A stretch of DNA of 64,000 nucleotides, taken from the NCBI RefSeq assembly GCF_027942865.1, contig NC_134524.1:8295536-8359535 (forward strand), in the 5' to 3' direction. A program made the position numbers and the translations under genes. This document shows positions 50,757 through 63,125 of the stretch, in pieces (position 1 is the stretch's first letter; each line of letters opens with the position of its first letter). This stretch comes from Odontesthes bonariensis (lineage: Eukaryota > Chordata > Actinopteri > Atheriniformes > Atherinopsidae). Under the pieces are notes generated by a model. That model saw only the letters and a program-made list of their open reading frames with translations, was not told the origin of the DNA and searched no databases.

Positions 50757-52850
50757 GATTCACGGCGAGTCAGACAGAGAGGGGGGCATCAGTCGGTTGA
50801 ATGGCACCAGGCACGTTTTTGCGCACTTGAACGAGCTCCTGCAAGCATTCAAAGTTCAAATGTAGTGCAGTTCCTTGAGCAAAAGCTGCAATTAGGCAAA
50901 AAAAAAAAAAAAATGTATGAGAAGTTTTTGGAAACGCGGCCTTTCATGGAAGAAAGTTTAAAAAAAAAAAAGAGGTGGTGTTTGGAAATCCGCCCGGCAG
51001 CACCGTGTCATATGGAGCCACGGTGTGTGTGGCTGTTTCCTAAAGTCTCCTCTCCCCCCCACCCCAAAAAAACTTGTCCAATTTGTGCCCCTCCTCTCGC
51101 ACTGCTGCTCCGCTGCATGCATATACAGGGACCACGCACACACACACCGCACACACACACAGAACCACTCCTTGTTCTATGATATTTGCATTTCAATGGC
51201 GTGTAACACACAGCCTCCCCGGGTCTCTTTCCCCGCAGCTTTATTTTTCTTTACACACTCAAACAGAAGCTATAAACTTTAAATAAAACACGACAATGGC
51301 GTCAAAGCCGCTGGACGTCTAAAAACAAATTTAACTGGACACTTACGTCGTCTTTTTTTCAAGATAAATGCTTTTATAATTGCATGGCGGAAATAATATA
51401 GTCATGGGTCCAAAATAATATACAGTATGCGAGTTAAAATATGTAACAGGTGACTTAATCAATCAGGTGACACTATGAGTATACACCTACTGTCCAAACC
51501 TCAGTGAGGACGATAGATAATGAAATCCTTAGGCTGTAATAATTGCCTGGCAGGTGGCTTCTGTTTAAAAAGGTTTAAAATGATCGCCGAGGACTGCGCT
51601 GGCAATATTTATAACCTTTGATTTCCATATAGGGCCAATTATCTACCACAGTGTTGTGGGAGTGCAAGTGGGGCATCCATTCCACATGCATGCGTATAAT
51701 ATGTGTGTTATCACCAAGCGCATAATAACCCCCTCCAAAAAGCATCTTACACTGGAGCTCTATTTAAAAGGCAGAGAATAGATGGGAATCATTGACAATG
51801 GCGAGCTGGACACAGTTGAGTGAGCATCTCCCCTCTCGCACTATGAACCCCCGGATCTGCTGCAGCACAGCACAATGCCCCTCTTTCACCCCCTGCCTTT
51901 ACTCCTGTACCACGTGGAGAGATGGATAAAAGCAAGAGAAAGAGGGGACGTGGGAGGAGGTGGTGGTGCCAAATTTAAGGTGTCCCACATTATACATAAG
52001 CTTACTGTAGTTAGTCCATTCAGAGACTGCAAGAAAATGTGGTATTATTCATCAGGGGAGTCGAACCGCCATTCGAAAGGTTAGAGTTTAAACTGCGCAG
52101 ACCAAAATCAAGCATTTTAAGACCACTCGGGTTTCACATAAAAGGTGTGGATGTGTGAACACAAACTCCCAATCACTTTCTGTTGGGAACAGCAGTTATG
52201 GGATTGTTGAAGACTAAAAAGTCAACATTGTTCTTCCAATCCAGCATTGAATAATCTTAATGATGGATTGTAATCTTAAATAATAAGTAAATAAGTATTT
52301 TTTTTCATAAGAAGAAACCTAATGTAATGTTTTTTTGTTTGTATTTTACAAAAAGTATCTAATTCTATGTGTTTATCATCACTTTAAAAACAGAACAAAG
52401 TTGCATCCAATACTTTTTGGCTGCAGTTTTATTGGTCTTGTTTCTTATGTGCCATTGTGTCTTTTTGCTCTTGCATCAGCAGTGTTTTCAGTGTAAATGG
52501 AGAAACTACAACAACAACACCAACAAAAAATGAATGAAGTCATCATTAACACAGCTGAGAGGAGTAACTTTCATAAATTTGAACATTTACATCTAACATT
52601 GGTCTGATTAAGGTAGCCTATCCAAAACAGATTGGCAAACAAAACTTGTTGCAATATAAAAAGACTTAATTAAAATGTAATCGGGTACTTTTAAACAATG
52701 TAACTGCAATCTACTGACACATTATTCAAAATGTAACCAAGAGGGTTTTCAGTCACTTATTTTTCTAAAATTATCATATATTCTAGGTTGCATTTATTTT
52801 GTTATACGTCAAAACTATGTACAAGACCAGAATGTAATAAACTCCTGAGG
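50757..52850. other. Upstream region of sall2 and spacer to ccnb1ip1
   Basis: The two genes are divergent here. GC-rich patches just upstream of the sall2 ATG suit a promoter/5'UTR. Otherwise only A-tracts and AT-rich sequence; no gene seen. Confidence 0.4.
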
Positions 52851-52877
52851 AAATATGTCGACCTCTTGCCTCTGCGA

Positions 52878-52971
52878 TTGGTTCAAAGTGAGTTGGAACC
52901 TACCAATCAGAATACAGGGTTAATTTAACGTCATCTGCTGCCACCTGTTAAGGGAGGAAGGACCAACTGGT
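52878..52971 (+). promoter_or_regulatory. ccnb1ip1: Probable promoter and 5' untranslated exon of ccnb1ip1
   Basis: Two CCAAT-type boxes (GATTGG near 52877 and CCAATCAG near 52904) precede a purine-rich stretch ending GGACCAACTG with a good donor GTAAGATATT at 52972. The first coding exon has a splice acceptor (TTTTTGCAG) two bases before its ATG, so an upstream non-coding exon is needed, and this fits. Confidence 0.5.
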
Positions 52972-53711
52972 AAGATATTGATTTGTCGCTAAACATTAAA
53001 ATAAGAAAAAAACAAAATTATGCCGGTATTGACAAAAAAAATATTCATATAAACGCCAAAAACACATTTTCTTAACAAGCAAGTAAAGGAAAAATAACTT
53101 AACGTTACAGTTGACTAGCTTAGCTTTAGCAATCAGGCAAAAGGTTTTATGCTTTGCTTGCTACTAGCTCACTTGCTAGTAATAGCATCCGATGTAGGTT
53201 ACTTTTCATCAAGATTCCTCATATAAACTGGTACATTTGGGTTAATCTTGTAGCTCTTTCATTCTGAAACAGATTAGAAGTTAAACTCTAAATATATCAG
53301 CTCACAGAGGAGTTAGCATCAGCAGCTGAAGTGTTCTGACTGCAAATTAGCATTTAAAGACAGGCGCTGTATTATTAAAAAAGGACCCACGAACCTAGAA
53401 AATAAATTTAGGGATAAGAGAAAAATAGATTAATGGCTTCAAAGTTCTTATTTTTCAAAGTTAACTAAATTGCTTAAATTTGTTGGCTGGTAGCAGCTCT
53501 TCATCTTGAACAATTAGGGTAATTTAGCCTAATTAACAAAGGTTAGTACAAGGGTAAAGAGACATAAATTATGACAAATATTTATATTATAAGTTATGTA
53601 ATATCCTCAAAAAAAATATGCACCATCCTAAATCTTTAAACATTGAGCCCTTAAATTTCATCATGCAGGTCTTGTTTCCATTACTTAACAATTACTGTAC
53701 TTTTTGCAGTC

Positions 53712-56700
53712 ATGGCCATGTCTCTGGGTGACGACACACTCCTGTGTAATTTCCCAAAGTGTCGGGCCAAGTTGAGCGGCTTTGCCTGGGTCACAGCCTG
53801 CTCACATGTTTTCTGTGATCAGCACGGGTCCGGTGAGTTCAGCCGCTCCCCCGCCATCTGCCCGGCATGCTCCTCTGCGCTCTCTGGGAAGCTGGATATT
53901 GTGAGGACAGAGCTGTCGCCATCTGAGGAGTACAAAGCCATGGTGCTGGCAGGTCTCCGACCAGACGTAGTTCTTGACATCAGTGCCCGTGCTCTGGCCT
54001 TCTGGAGTTATCAGGTCAACTATCACTCTGTCTAAAGACATTCGCAGTCAGTGACTGTCTGCGAACCTTGATAGCATGTTTTTACATCAGTCATGACTAC
54101 TAGCTTGTCAGTCTCTGTGTTTAAAGGTCCATCAGGAGCGCATGTATCAAGAGTACAGTCTGTCACGCGCTGATACACAGCTGAAGCAGATGGAGAAGGT
54201 TTTGACTCAACAGAACCAGAGCAGAGAACTGGAGCTCACTGCCATGAGAGGGGAGATTGCCTCCCTGAAGAAAGTAAACTCTTCATCACTTAACGTTACC
54301 AATGTGCCACAAGGACTCTTATCAAGCATGGTTTGAATTTGGTTGATATCATTTGGGAAAACATAGCATCAGGTTGCAGTTAGACATGAAAAAACTACCT
54401 TACTTTTCAGATTGTACAAAAGGTCTCCTAGCCGTCATCTCTCAGTATTGAGCTTAAGTTCTGACAAATCATGTCAGATAATACCAGATAGTACTTCTCT
54501 TAATTGTGCTCGTCAGGTGATGGACGAGTACAAGAGGAAGTACAGTGAGGTGTCTGAGAGGCTGATGGAGAGGAACAGGCAGTATCATAAACTGCAGAGC
54601 CTGTACGACTCGCTGAGGCTGCGGAACATGGTGGTGGGTGTTGGGGAAAGAGACATGCAGCCACAGCCTGGAAACCACGACTTAAACATTGGTAATAACA
54701 CTTTGTTCATGATTTACTGTACTCAAACATGTCATCACAGAAGTCCATCTCCTTTCTAGCTTGGAGGAAACAGCATTGATGAAATGATTTGGGTTGTGAT
54801 TTGTCGGAAACAAGACAGTTTTCCATTTCAACCCACATTTCTTTCTTAAGTGAGCTCACAAATGGTCAATCAGTAATTGTTTTAGCTGTGAATCCACCAC
54901 GTTCTCTGAATTCTCTGAGTCTTTTATTGATCGCACCGGAGCTGAAGTAGCCTCTGGCTGAACGCGTTCTTTGTTGTTCGTTGTGTAGAGGGTGTGCAGC
55001 ATCTCTGATTATGTTGAGCAGCTTTTGTAACATTCTTCTTTACATAATCAGCTCCAGTGCAGTCTCCAGCACTGAGCCAGCCTTCTTAAACAGTTTGTTC
55101 AGTTTCTTTGAGTCACTGGCTCTGATGCAGCTACCCCAACAAATGCTGCAAAGCAGATTGCTGTCTCTAGAGAAGATATGCAGCATATTAGTGCAAACAC
55201 TTAAGAACTAACTCTTCATTGAGATCTATAGTCTGCTCTGTCTCTTTTCCAGGGAAACTTCCAGGTATTTGTATTTCTCCACCACCTCCTTTCCTAGGAT
55301 GGAGGCTGTGTTTAGCTTGTTCCTGGTCCTCCTAAAATCCACAATCACATTCTTTTGTTTTGTTTGTGTTCAATATGAGGGGATTGTTCTCCCACCAGGC
55401 CAAAAAGAAATGGACCTGTTCCCTCTGCTCAGCCTCTTTTCCATCACTGAAACACCCAACAACTGCAGAGTCAGTGTTGTTGTTCTGGAAGTCTGAGGTG
55501 TACAGAGTGAAGAGAAACAATGAGGGTACAGTCTCAGACACACAACCCTTCAGTCTGAGAAGCTGTGGTCTGTTTGTCGGTAATCCAGGTGGTTCCAGAG
55601 GAATCTACTTGTATTGTCAGCAGCTCCTTACGTAACAGCAAAGGTGGAATTGTATTAAAAGCTCTGGAGAAATCAAAGAACTCTATCCTCAATGCACCGG
55701 CCGCTTTGTCCAGATGCGAGTGGGCTCGTTGAAGCAAGTAGATGATGGCAGCTTCAACACCACCCCCACATTGTTAAGCAGACTTAAGTGGGTCCTCAAA
55801 AGTGTTCACTTGCTCACTGAGGTGGACCAATAACAGTCTCTCAAGGAGTTTCGTGATGTGGGAAAGATGTCTGCCACAGCACTGGAACTTTCTCCTGACT
55901 CAGGCTTCAGAACCCTGGGTCTGACACCAGCTGCACCTGCAGCCTTGCTACGGTTCAGTCTCTCCAGCTGCTTCTTCACCTGACTGCTGGAACCGGTGGC
56001 AGAGTAGGTCTCAGTAGCCGTTTTAATAAAATAAAGGAGCTCTGGAATGTTCTTGAGATGTGCCTGAGCGCTGAGAACACAAACGTCCACAACATCAGAT
56101 TTAATGCTGAGATTTTCCACCCAGCACTGGGTGAGACACTCAGTGGGGTTACATGGCATTGAAAGGATCAGATTATTGGCTAAATTACAATAAGATTGAG
56201 TTATTAAGTGCATGTAGACACCTTAACTGACAAGAAATTGGATCGGATCCGATTAAGACCCCGAGATAACTCGGTTGAAAGTAGACGGTGAAGCACGTGG
56301 TGAATTAGACTTTGCGTTCTGCGCATGTACAAGATTTTTTCCCGGGGTCGTGACCCGGAAGTTGGAAGAGACGATATTCCTGTTGTTGTCGCCGTCAGAA
56401 ACAAACAAACAACGCGATGGAGAATGCTCCGTTGTGCATCGCGTTTGTGCAACAAGCAGCTCATCACAGACGAAATATAGAGGGACGTAGCTTCATCTTG
56501 CTCTGCGTTCTCCATCTTTCTCCAATGCCCGAGTTTGTTGTTGGTGGTGAAGAGGTCAACAGGAAGTGGCTCTATTAGCAATAATAAAAATGGGTACAGC
56601 GCGGTGAGGTGTGATGTTTGAGTTGCTCAAGGCAGGTGAGTGTTTGCCTGAAATTAACCTTTAGAAATATATGTTGAGCTCATTGGCTTTATCTGTTAGC

Positions 56701-58248
56701 CTGGCTGACGCGTCCACAATCTCGATGAGATGGTGGTCTGGGAACTAGGTGTGCATTTTCTCGTATTTGAGGCGTGGTTTACTAATGCCTAGAGCCGTTT
56801 ATTGGGCGCTACGAATATCTATCAAATGACGTCAGGTTCTTCCCATGCTGCTTTGAGCGCGATTCATAGCCAATTGTATCACTTATACCAGATGACGACA
56901 GAAATTCGACGAGGAAGAAGAAAAAAATGGAAAATAAAAGTAAACTTGCGCTCTAAGCTACTTAAATTGACAACAAAGTAGGCCTATATGCTATATTCTA
57001 CATGAATTTTTATGTTGTAGAGTTGTGAATTTATTTTAATAATGGAGAAATTGAGCAGCCTTGCTTTGTTGTCTACAGTAGTAGATCAACCCTCATCTTA
57101 CTTTGAAGCTCCCAGCTCCCAGAAGTGACGTCGACGCAGCTTTAGCAGCAGAGAAGCTATCGGGCTTGTGTTGATGATAATAATAAACTCCTGGACTATG
57201 TACAAACTTCCAAATGCATCGTTTTGTGAGTACAGACCATATTTGTACTACTGTAGAAGTTTGGTGTCATGGCATGTGATTTTAGTGTGGTAATTTTGGA
57301 GATACTGCCAGGGTCCGTTATTGCTTGTACGAAGCTATTCGGGATAACTCAGTAACTCAGCTGATGTTCAGCCAATATCGGAAAAACTTCGGGTGGGCTA
57401 CTTGGCTGGATGTCACGGTTCAAATGACCCTAGGGTGAATCTACTCCGAAACACTTTCTAAGGCTGCATCAAACGGTAACGTTGTGTCCGCTGTCATGTG
57501 TGGATTAACGCTCTACAAGCTTCGGTGTAGCGCATAGACGTCGTCATCGTCTTGCTGCCGCCCCCCCCGTTCTGTGATTGGTTCCCAAACTCTGGCAAAA
57601 ATAAGGGCGATGGTTTCCAGGCTGACTTTGCAGTGAGAATGAAATCGAGCGCAAAGCAGCATGGGAATTCCCAGGCTATTTATCTGTGGCGTTTTTACTG
57701 GATTCTGTTTTAAGAACCATTTTAGGCAACATCTCAGCTGTTTAGGACACAGAGTTGGAGGTGACCGAGTAATTAATAGTGAAAATAACTGTTAGTTACG
57801 ACCCAGAACAAAAAAAAAAAAGAAAAAGTAAAATATGAATCTATCCATCTTTTGAAAGACTTGCTAATTAGATGCTTTGATGAGATCATCACTTTAAAAA
57901 GTAAGATGAGGAAATATGTAGAGGAATGTTGAAACGGCCTAAAGGAGGATACAGCTGAAGGTGTTTTGTTTCAAAGAGGTGGTCGTCAGGAAAGATCAGC
58001 AGGAGCAAAGAGCTGATTGTGTGTGTGTGAGGGTCAGAGTTACAATGACTGACGTCCATCGACCCCCTGTGTGTTACCCAGCGATGGCACGGCAGGCGAC
58101 TCCACAGAGAAGCCCTCAGTTCTTCTCTCTCGGCCCCGATGCCGACAGTCGTGTCTTCTCCTGCCTGGAACCCGATGGAGCCAAGACCTTCTTCCAGTTC
58201 AGCTCCCCGGCCAGAGATCAGGGCCGCTCCTTCATCAACAAACACTGA
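53712..58248 (+). CDS. ccnb1ip1: CCNB1IP1 (HEI10), meiotic RING-type E3 ligase
   Basis: Four coding exons: 53712-54014, 54127-54273, 54517-54691 and 58082-58248, 263 residues (human about 277). HEI10 is a RING-family SUMO/ubiquitin ligase on meiotic chromosomes that marks crossover sites; in somatic cells it binds cyclin B. The N-terminal RING-like part, LLCNFPKCRAKLSGFAWVTA then CSHVFCDQHG and CPAC (residues 10-57), is nearly identical to vertebrate orthologues, as is SGKLDIVRTELSPSEEYKAM. Residues 100-205 form the coiled coil (ERMYQEY, LKQMEKVL, KLQSLYDSLRLRN). The last exon encodes a Ser/Phe-rich tail (SPQFFSLGP, FFQFSSPARDQ), less conserved but matching the orthologue pattern. The last intron (54692-58081) has swollen by repeat insertion. 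Confidence 0.92.
54950..56140 (-). mobile_element. CR1/Rex-like LINE, broken
   Basis: Minus-strand frames match the reverse transcriptase of a fish non-LTR retrotransposon: VKKQLERLNRSKAAG, then IEFFDFSRAFNTIPPLLLRK, then LFLFTLYTSDF and AVVGCFSDGKE. Several frame breaks separate these pieces, and the 5' end is missing. It lies antisense inside the last intron of ccnb1ip1. I am confident of LINE origin, less so of the clade. Confidence 0.75.
56690..57625. repeat. Possible non-autonomous DNA element
   Basis: AGCCTGGCTGAC near 56698 and the complement of the sequence near 57620 (AGCCTGGAAACC) look like diverged inverted ends, and the interior has no gene. The borders are uncertain. The sequence from 56141 to here (including GGATCGGATCCGATT near 56230) also looks repetitive. 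Confidence 0.3.
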
Positions 58249-59548
58249 ACTATTAATGCTACAGCTGCACTGTGCTGCATTCTCTTGTTACTCGTTTAGT
58301 TGGAGAGTTTTAGTTATTGTACCCTGAACCCTAAATGTTTTGAGAAGACAAACCATTGAATTTAAGTTGTTTTAACTGTTTATCATTTCTTCTGTGTTCA
58401 CACACCTGTTCCAGTAAAAGTGAGTAAAACAGACCTGTCTTTGTAGATGGTGTGAGACTCAACAAAATAACCATTTTTTCTACCTTGTTCTTTGTTAGAG
58501 AAGTTTGTGAACCTTAAAACGATGCGCTTATGACTTGTTTTAAAGTACATTGACTTCAGTTGTGCAGACTCCGACTCTTGAAACTGCCCTAGTTCACGAT
58601 TTTGGTTTTCAGAGCCACACCACACCGTTTTATTTTGCGATCGCTTCACATCTTTGTGACTTTTCAACGTGAGAAGTGCACGTATATGTCTGTACATGTG
58701 CACAGCCCACATGGAGCTTTGTTTATAGGACGCTGGCGTTACGTCCCACAACTGCAGGGGAAACCAAACTCTCCTGTGTTACTTTAAGAAGAGATTTTAA
58801 AGAAAAGAGTACCTGAAAAGTCTTTACAGATTAGGCATAAAGCAGAAGTGCAACCAAAACAACGATTTTGTTGCTTTAACTGATATTTTTAAAGTGTAAA
58901 TGTCTGACACACAAGACATTTTTGGTTTTTAGATCCAGGTTATAGCTGCATAAAGGATATTAAGTAGTTCTTTAAGAGAGATTTTCCCTTTTATGCCACT
59001 AAATACTACAATTAGATGTTCTGTCAATGCTCAATCTGACTTATATCATATATGTTATATTTTTACCCGAGACCCTGATCAATTCCTTATTTGAAATATT
59101 AAAACTTTAACTGTCCGACCCAAAATCATGGGTGACTTTTTGAGTAGATGTTTTTTAGAAAATGAGAAAATACAAGATGATCGAACTAGTTTAGTTTTGT
59201 GGTCCTGTGCATCATGCCAGTTCACGGTCAGTGTGTTAAAGTAATAAAACCCTGAAAGCTGCGGCTTTACCACTGCACATAAAGTGCTTAAGGTAAAAAA
59301 AAAAAAAAAGGTTTTTTTTAGGGAAACCGAAGTCACAACTGAGCTCATCGCAGGTTTATTCATTTACAGAAGATCCGATAAAGACATAAGGGGAAAAAAT
59401 ACTTCAAGAAGTTCATAAATATAGAGAAAAACATGACAGGGTAACTTCTATTTACAAAACAACATGTAAAACAGGCACGTTTTTAGAAACTTTCAAAATT
59501 GGAAAAAATCTAACGAATCCAGCAAAAACTTGGTCCTTTTTTCTTGGA

Positions 59549-62484
59549 TCATTCGCTCTGGTGTTTGTAGCTGATGGAGACGGGGATCTGACTCTGGGCG
59601 TTCTGCTTCTTCCCATTGACGATGAGGAGGAGAGGAGAGTCCACTCGTATACTTCTAAAATCAAATGTCTGTCACAGAGAAGGCATGGAAGGGTTAAACG
59701 AACAATCAGAGACGTTATGGTGCAAATGGTGAACAACATGCGTGAACTACTTACCTTTTCTTTATGTGTAATACTGTGTCGTTTGACATTAGGTTCAGGA
59801 ATGACCACAGAATCACCTATCAGCACACCCCAGCTGTCTGCTGTGTTATAGACCATCACCACTAGGCACATTCCCTCACTGTCAACCATGCCAAAGGTGC
59901 TGGAGAACAGAAACGGTGCACAATTTCAGGCCAACACTAGAAATAAAAAAAAACACTATTTCTCCAAGACTGAAGACGATGTGGATGTAGTGCACTTACA
60001 AGGCCATACGACCCTCGGAGGCCAGGCTGAACACCACCTTTCCCAGGGCGGCCACTCCAGCATTGTGACCGTGCGTGAGCGAGGAAAGAGTCTGAGGCTC
60101 CAAGCTGCCGACGCGGCCAGACGGGGCGCGAAACTGTGGAGATGAGCAGGGACCCAAAGCTGATGTGTTGAGGTTCGAGAGCATTGTCCGCAACTGGCGT
60201 GCTTTCACCTTCCCCTGGAAACACGGACAGATTTGATGCGAGGGAAAACCCCAAAGCCAAACTTTGCTGCCCCCATGTGGTCAAAATGTCATCTGGATAA
60301 GAGTCATTTACAGAGAATGAAAAGCACTATCTGGCAATATGATCATTTTTCATATTGGGAAATTTGTGATACTGTTTAATGTGAATAATTTTCTACAATT
60401 TATATTTAATTGAAACTAGTGCTAATACAACATTTTAGTTTAGTAAGGCTCTAGAAAAAGTATTTTTTTACGAGTTTATATTTTAGAAACCAGGGATTAT
60501 ATGGGAAATACAACCTATTTGCACAACAAACCATGATTTCCAACACCAGTGAGTGTTGTTATCTACACCAGATTGAGAAAGAGCGATGCCGACTCTCACC
60601 TTGTTCTGTATGAGTTCTGTCATCTTCTCCAGGTACTCCAGCAGACGCCTCTCTTTCACCGGCGGCTCCTCCCAGCTCGGGTCCAACGCCGCTGCTCGAC
60701 TGTAGCCGCCCAGCGCACAGCCGAACATCTCCTCATACTGGAACAGGGTGGCTCTGTTGAAATGCAGCTCCGGGTAATGAGAAGCTGCTCTATCAGTCTC
60801 CTATAGAAGGATGTGATGGCAGTCAAATTAAAGCATTCAAATTAATTTCCAATTGTGCAAATTTGCCCTCCGCTTCGGAGTGCGTGTGCACTCACAGATT
60901 TTGCGTAGGCACTTAGAGCTTGTTGAGAGAACTGTGGATTCTGTCCACAGGTGAAAAACAGAGACACATAGGCATTTCCAAGGATATCTGTAAAAAAAAT
61001 GACGACATAAAAGACTTTCTAACGACACTGTCATTGCATCAAGCACAAGAAGCACTTTGACAGCACAAAGACTATGACTCTACACTCACGCCAAGACGTC
61101 CCATCTGTGACATCCAGCTGGACAGCTTGCCGGGCCATGTCCACACTCTCCAGAACCTGCTTGCCATGCAAGTCGCTGCTGGCCGCCGGCAGCTGCCTCA
61201 ACACCATAGACAGGTTGCGTAGGGAGACTTTGTTCTTCTTCTACAAGGGTGGAAGATCAAGCATGGGACAGCTGAGTTTCTAAGTGGAGACGCAGGGAAA
61301 TTATCTTCTTCTATTCAAACACCGTAAGAGAACCTCCTCTAACTGCCGTACCTGTTGCAAGGCACCAGTGAAGCAGTTCTTGGCACCGGCCAGGTCTCCT
61401 TTTTTCCAGAACTGCTCCCCCAGTATATTCCAGGCCTCAACCAGGCCGGGCTCCAGCTTCACAGCACGGGACAGGCACTCCTCTGCTGCAGCACTAAAGT
61501 CTGGAGTCACGTTCAGACACCTGCCCTTCTGCAGCAAAAACTCTGCTTTGTGTTTGAAGCACTCTGTTGGAAGTTCGAAAACAGAGATACCAAAGATGGT
61601 GATTATATTCCGCCATGACAACCGGATAGTTTTTTTTTTTGTTGTTGTTAAATACAGCCCCTACCTTCATTCTCCTCCAGCTTCTTCAATGTCCGTTCCA
61701 TCTCCTGTGCTACGTCGCTTTGTTTCTTTCCAGCTTCCTCAACACGGTGAGTCTCAAAATAACCATCTCTGAAATTGTACAGTTCATCCACGAGCTCCTG
61801 TGTTCGGGGACAATGGAGCAAAGACAGATGAATAAATCTGTCATTAATAAACAACAAAAAAGTAGATTCTACAAAACATTATTTCAGAAAATGAAATAAC
61901 ATGTAGTGTAATTGTTTTCACTAGAAGCTGTTGTTGTGTAAAGTCTGTACTTTATGCAATGCTGTTGCATATTTTCGGAGCCATCACAGAGATACATATA
62001 GACTAACTGCTTGCGTTTGACATCTGAATTGTAGGGAAAGCTGACACTTACAGCATCTCAGAGTCATTCCTTCGTGCATACTTAATGCTTTCACCCCGAT
62101 AATGTGATGACTCAGCATCAAGTACCCAGATCAAGGCAAAGGATGCGCATAATAATTCATACTGAGGTTTAACGGGATAGAGTAAAATATCTAAAGCCAT
62201 TCGGTCTATAAAATAATAGGTATTGGAAACGCCTGACAACGTATCAACAATAGAAGCTGAGCACAAAAAGCAATTGTTAGCACGACAGCTGCAGACAGTT
62301 GTTGTAGCAACGTTTAATCAGAGACGTTCAGCCTGCCAGAGACTAAACTGACCTCGCAAAACAAAGGCTGCAGACAATTTGTGTAAACGTTTAAGTGTGT
62401 AATATTTTAGGGAGGACTTACCGTCATGACTTGCACTTGGTTTTTGTCTTTCACGGGATCACCACTCTCCCCTGTTTCCGCCAT
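59549..62484 (-). CDS. ttc5: TTC5 (Strap), tetratricopeptide-repeat cofactor
   Basis: Nine coding exons: 62484-62422, 61797-61665, 61563-61352, 61240-61090, 60987-60896, 60800-60600, 60214-60000, 59899-59755 and 59668-59549, all phases compatible, 443 residues (human 440). TTC5 is a p300/p53 cofactor and also binds ribosomes making tubulin to trigger tubulin mRNA decay. N-terminal TPR helices run from about residue 40 to 290 ([71 protein letters not shown]). The C-terminal OB-fold-like domain includes [35 protein letters not shown] and [10 protein letters not shown]. Its 3' end faces ccnb1ip1 (about 1.3 kb apart), and its 5' end faces mettl3. Confidence 0.94.
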
Positions 62485-63019
62485 CTTTACACTAACCTAA
62501 AAAGAAGAAAAGCAACCGTCGGAGAGGAACAAAATGCGACCATATGTTGTCAAAGAAATATCACCTGCAACACGCTACTGTCTTTATAAGGACAGAAACA
62601 GTCATTTCTTTAGTGAAATATCAATAATATATATTTTTTTTAGCACATACAAAACAGGCTTTTAATTTCAGTGAAACCGGAAGTGACACGAGTCCGTGTG
62701 CAAAACGAATCCGACTAGATTTTTTTTTAAAGATTTTGTGTAATTTTGTGATAAGAATGGTAACTAATGATATGTTAATATTAATGTGATTGTTTCCTTA
62801 ATTCAGTAAGTATAACTGCTAGCATCAGTCACCTGTAAAGCAAAAGTTAATGCCAGACAGGAACGTCTAATCTCAGTCAAATTGTTAGTACGACCAGTTT
62901 CCGCTGTGGACCGCACATACATTGCAGCTCAGAGCGCGAACCAAACTTTGTCTCAGAAACGCTGCTCTGTGTGCCCGGCGTCCGGATTTGATTTGAATTG
63001 GTGTTTAACCCAGCTCGTC
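62485..63019. promoter_or_regulatory. Bidirectional ttc5/mettl3 promoter region
   Basis: Only 535 bp separate the two divergent start codons. CCGGAAGTG (62678-62686, in ACCGGAAGTGACACG) is a perfect ETS/GABPA site, a factor class typical of bidirectional housekeeping promoters. No TATA box is obvious for either gene. Confidence 0.55.
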
Positions 63020-63125
63020 ATGTCAGATACATGGAGCAACATCCAGGCCCACAAGAAGCAGCTGGACTCCCTGCGGGAGAGGCTGCAGCGGCGGCGGAAA
63101 GATCCTGCGCAGCTGTCCGCGGCGG
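63020..63125 (+). CDS. mettl3: METTL3, first coding exon (gene runs off the right edge)
   Basis: MSDTWSNIQAHKKQLDSLRE begins a 35-residue plus split-codon exon ending at a GTACGT donor (63126). This is the conserved N-terminal leader helix of METTL3, the catalytic subunit of the mRNA N6-adenosine methyltransferase, which is known to bind WTAP. The zinc fingers and methyltransferase domain with DPPW lie outside the window; the remaining 875 bp (63126-64000) are intron with no further exon seen. Confidence 0.93.
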
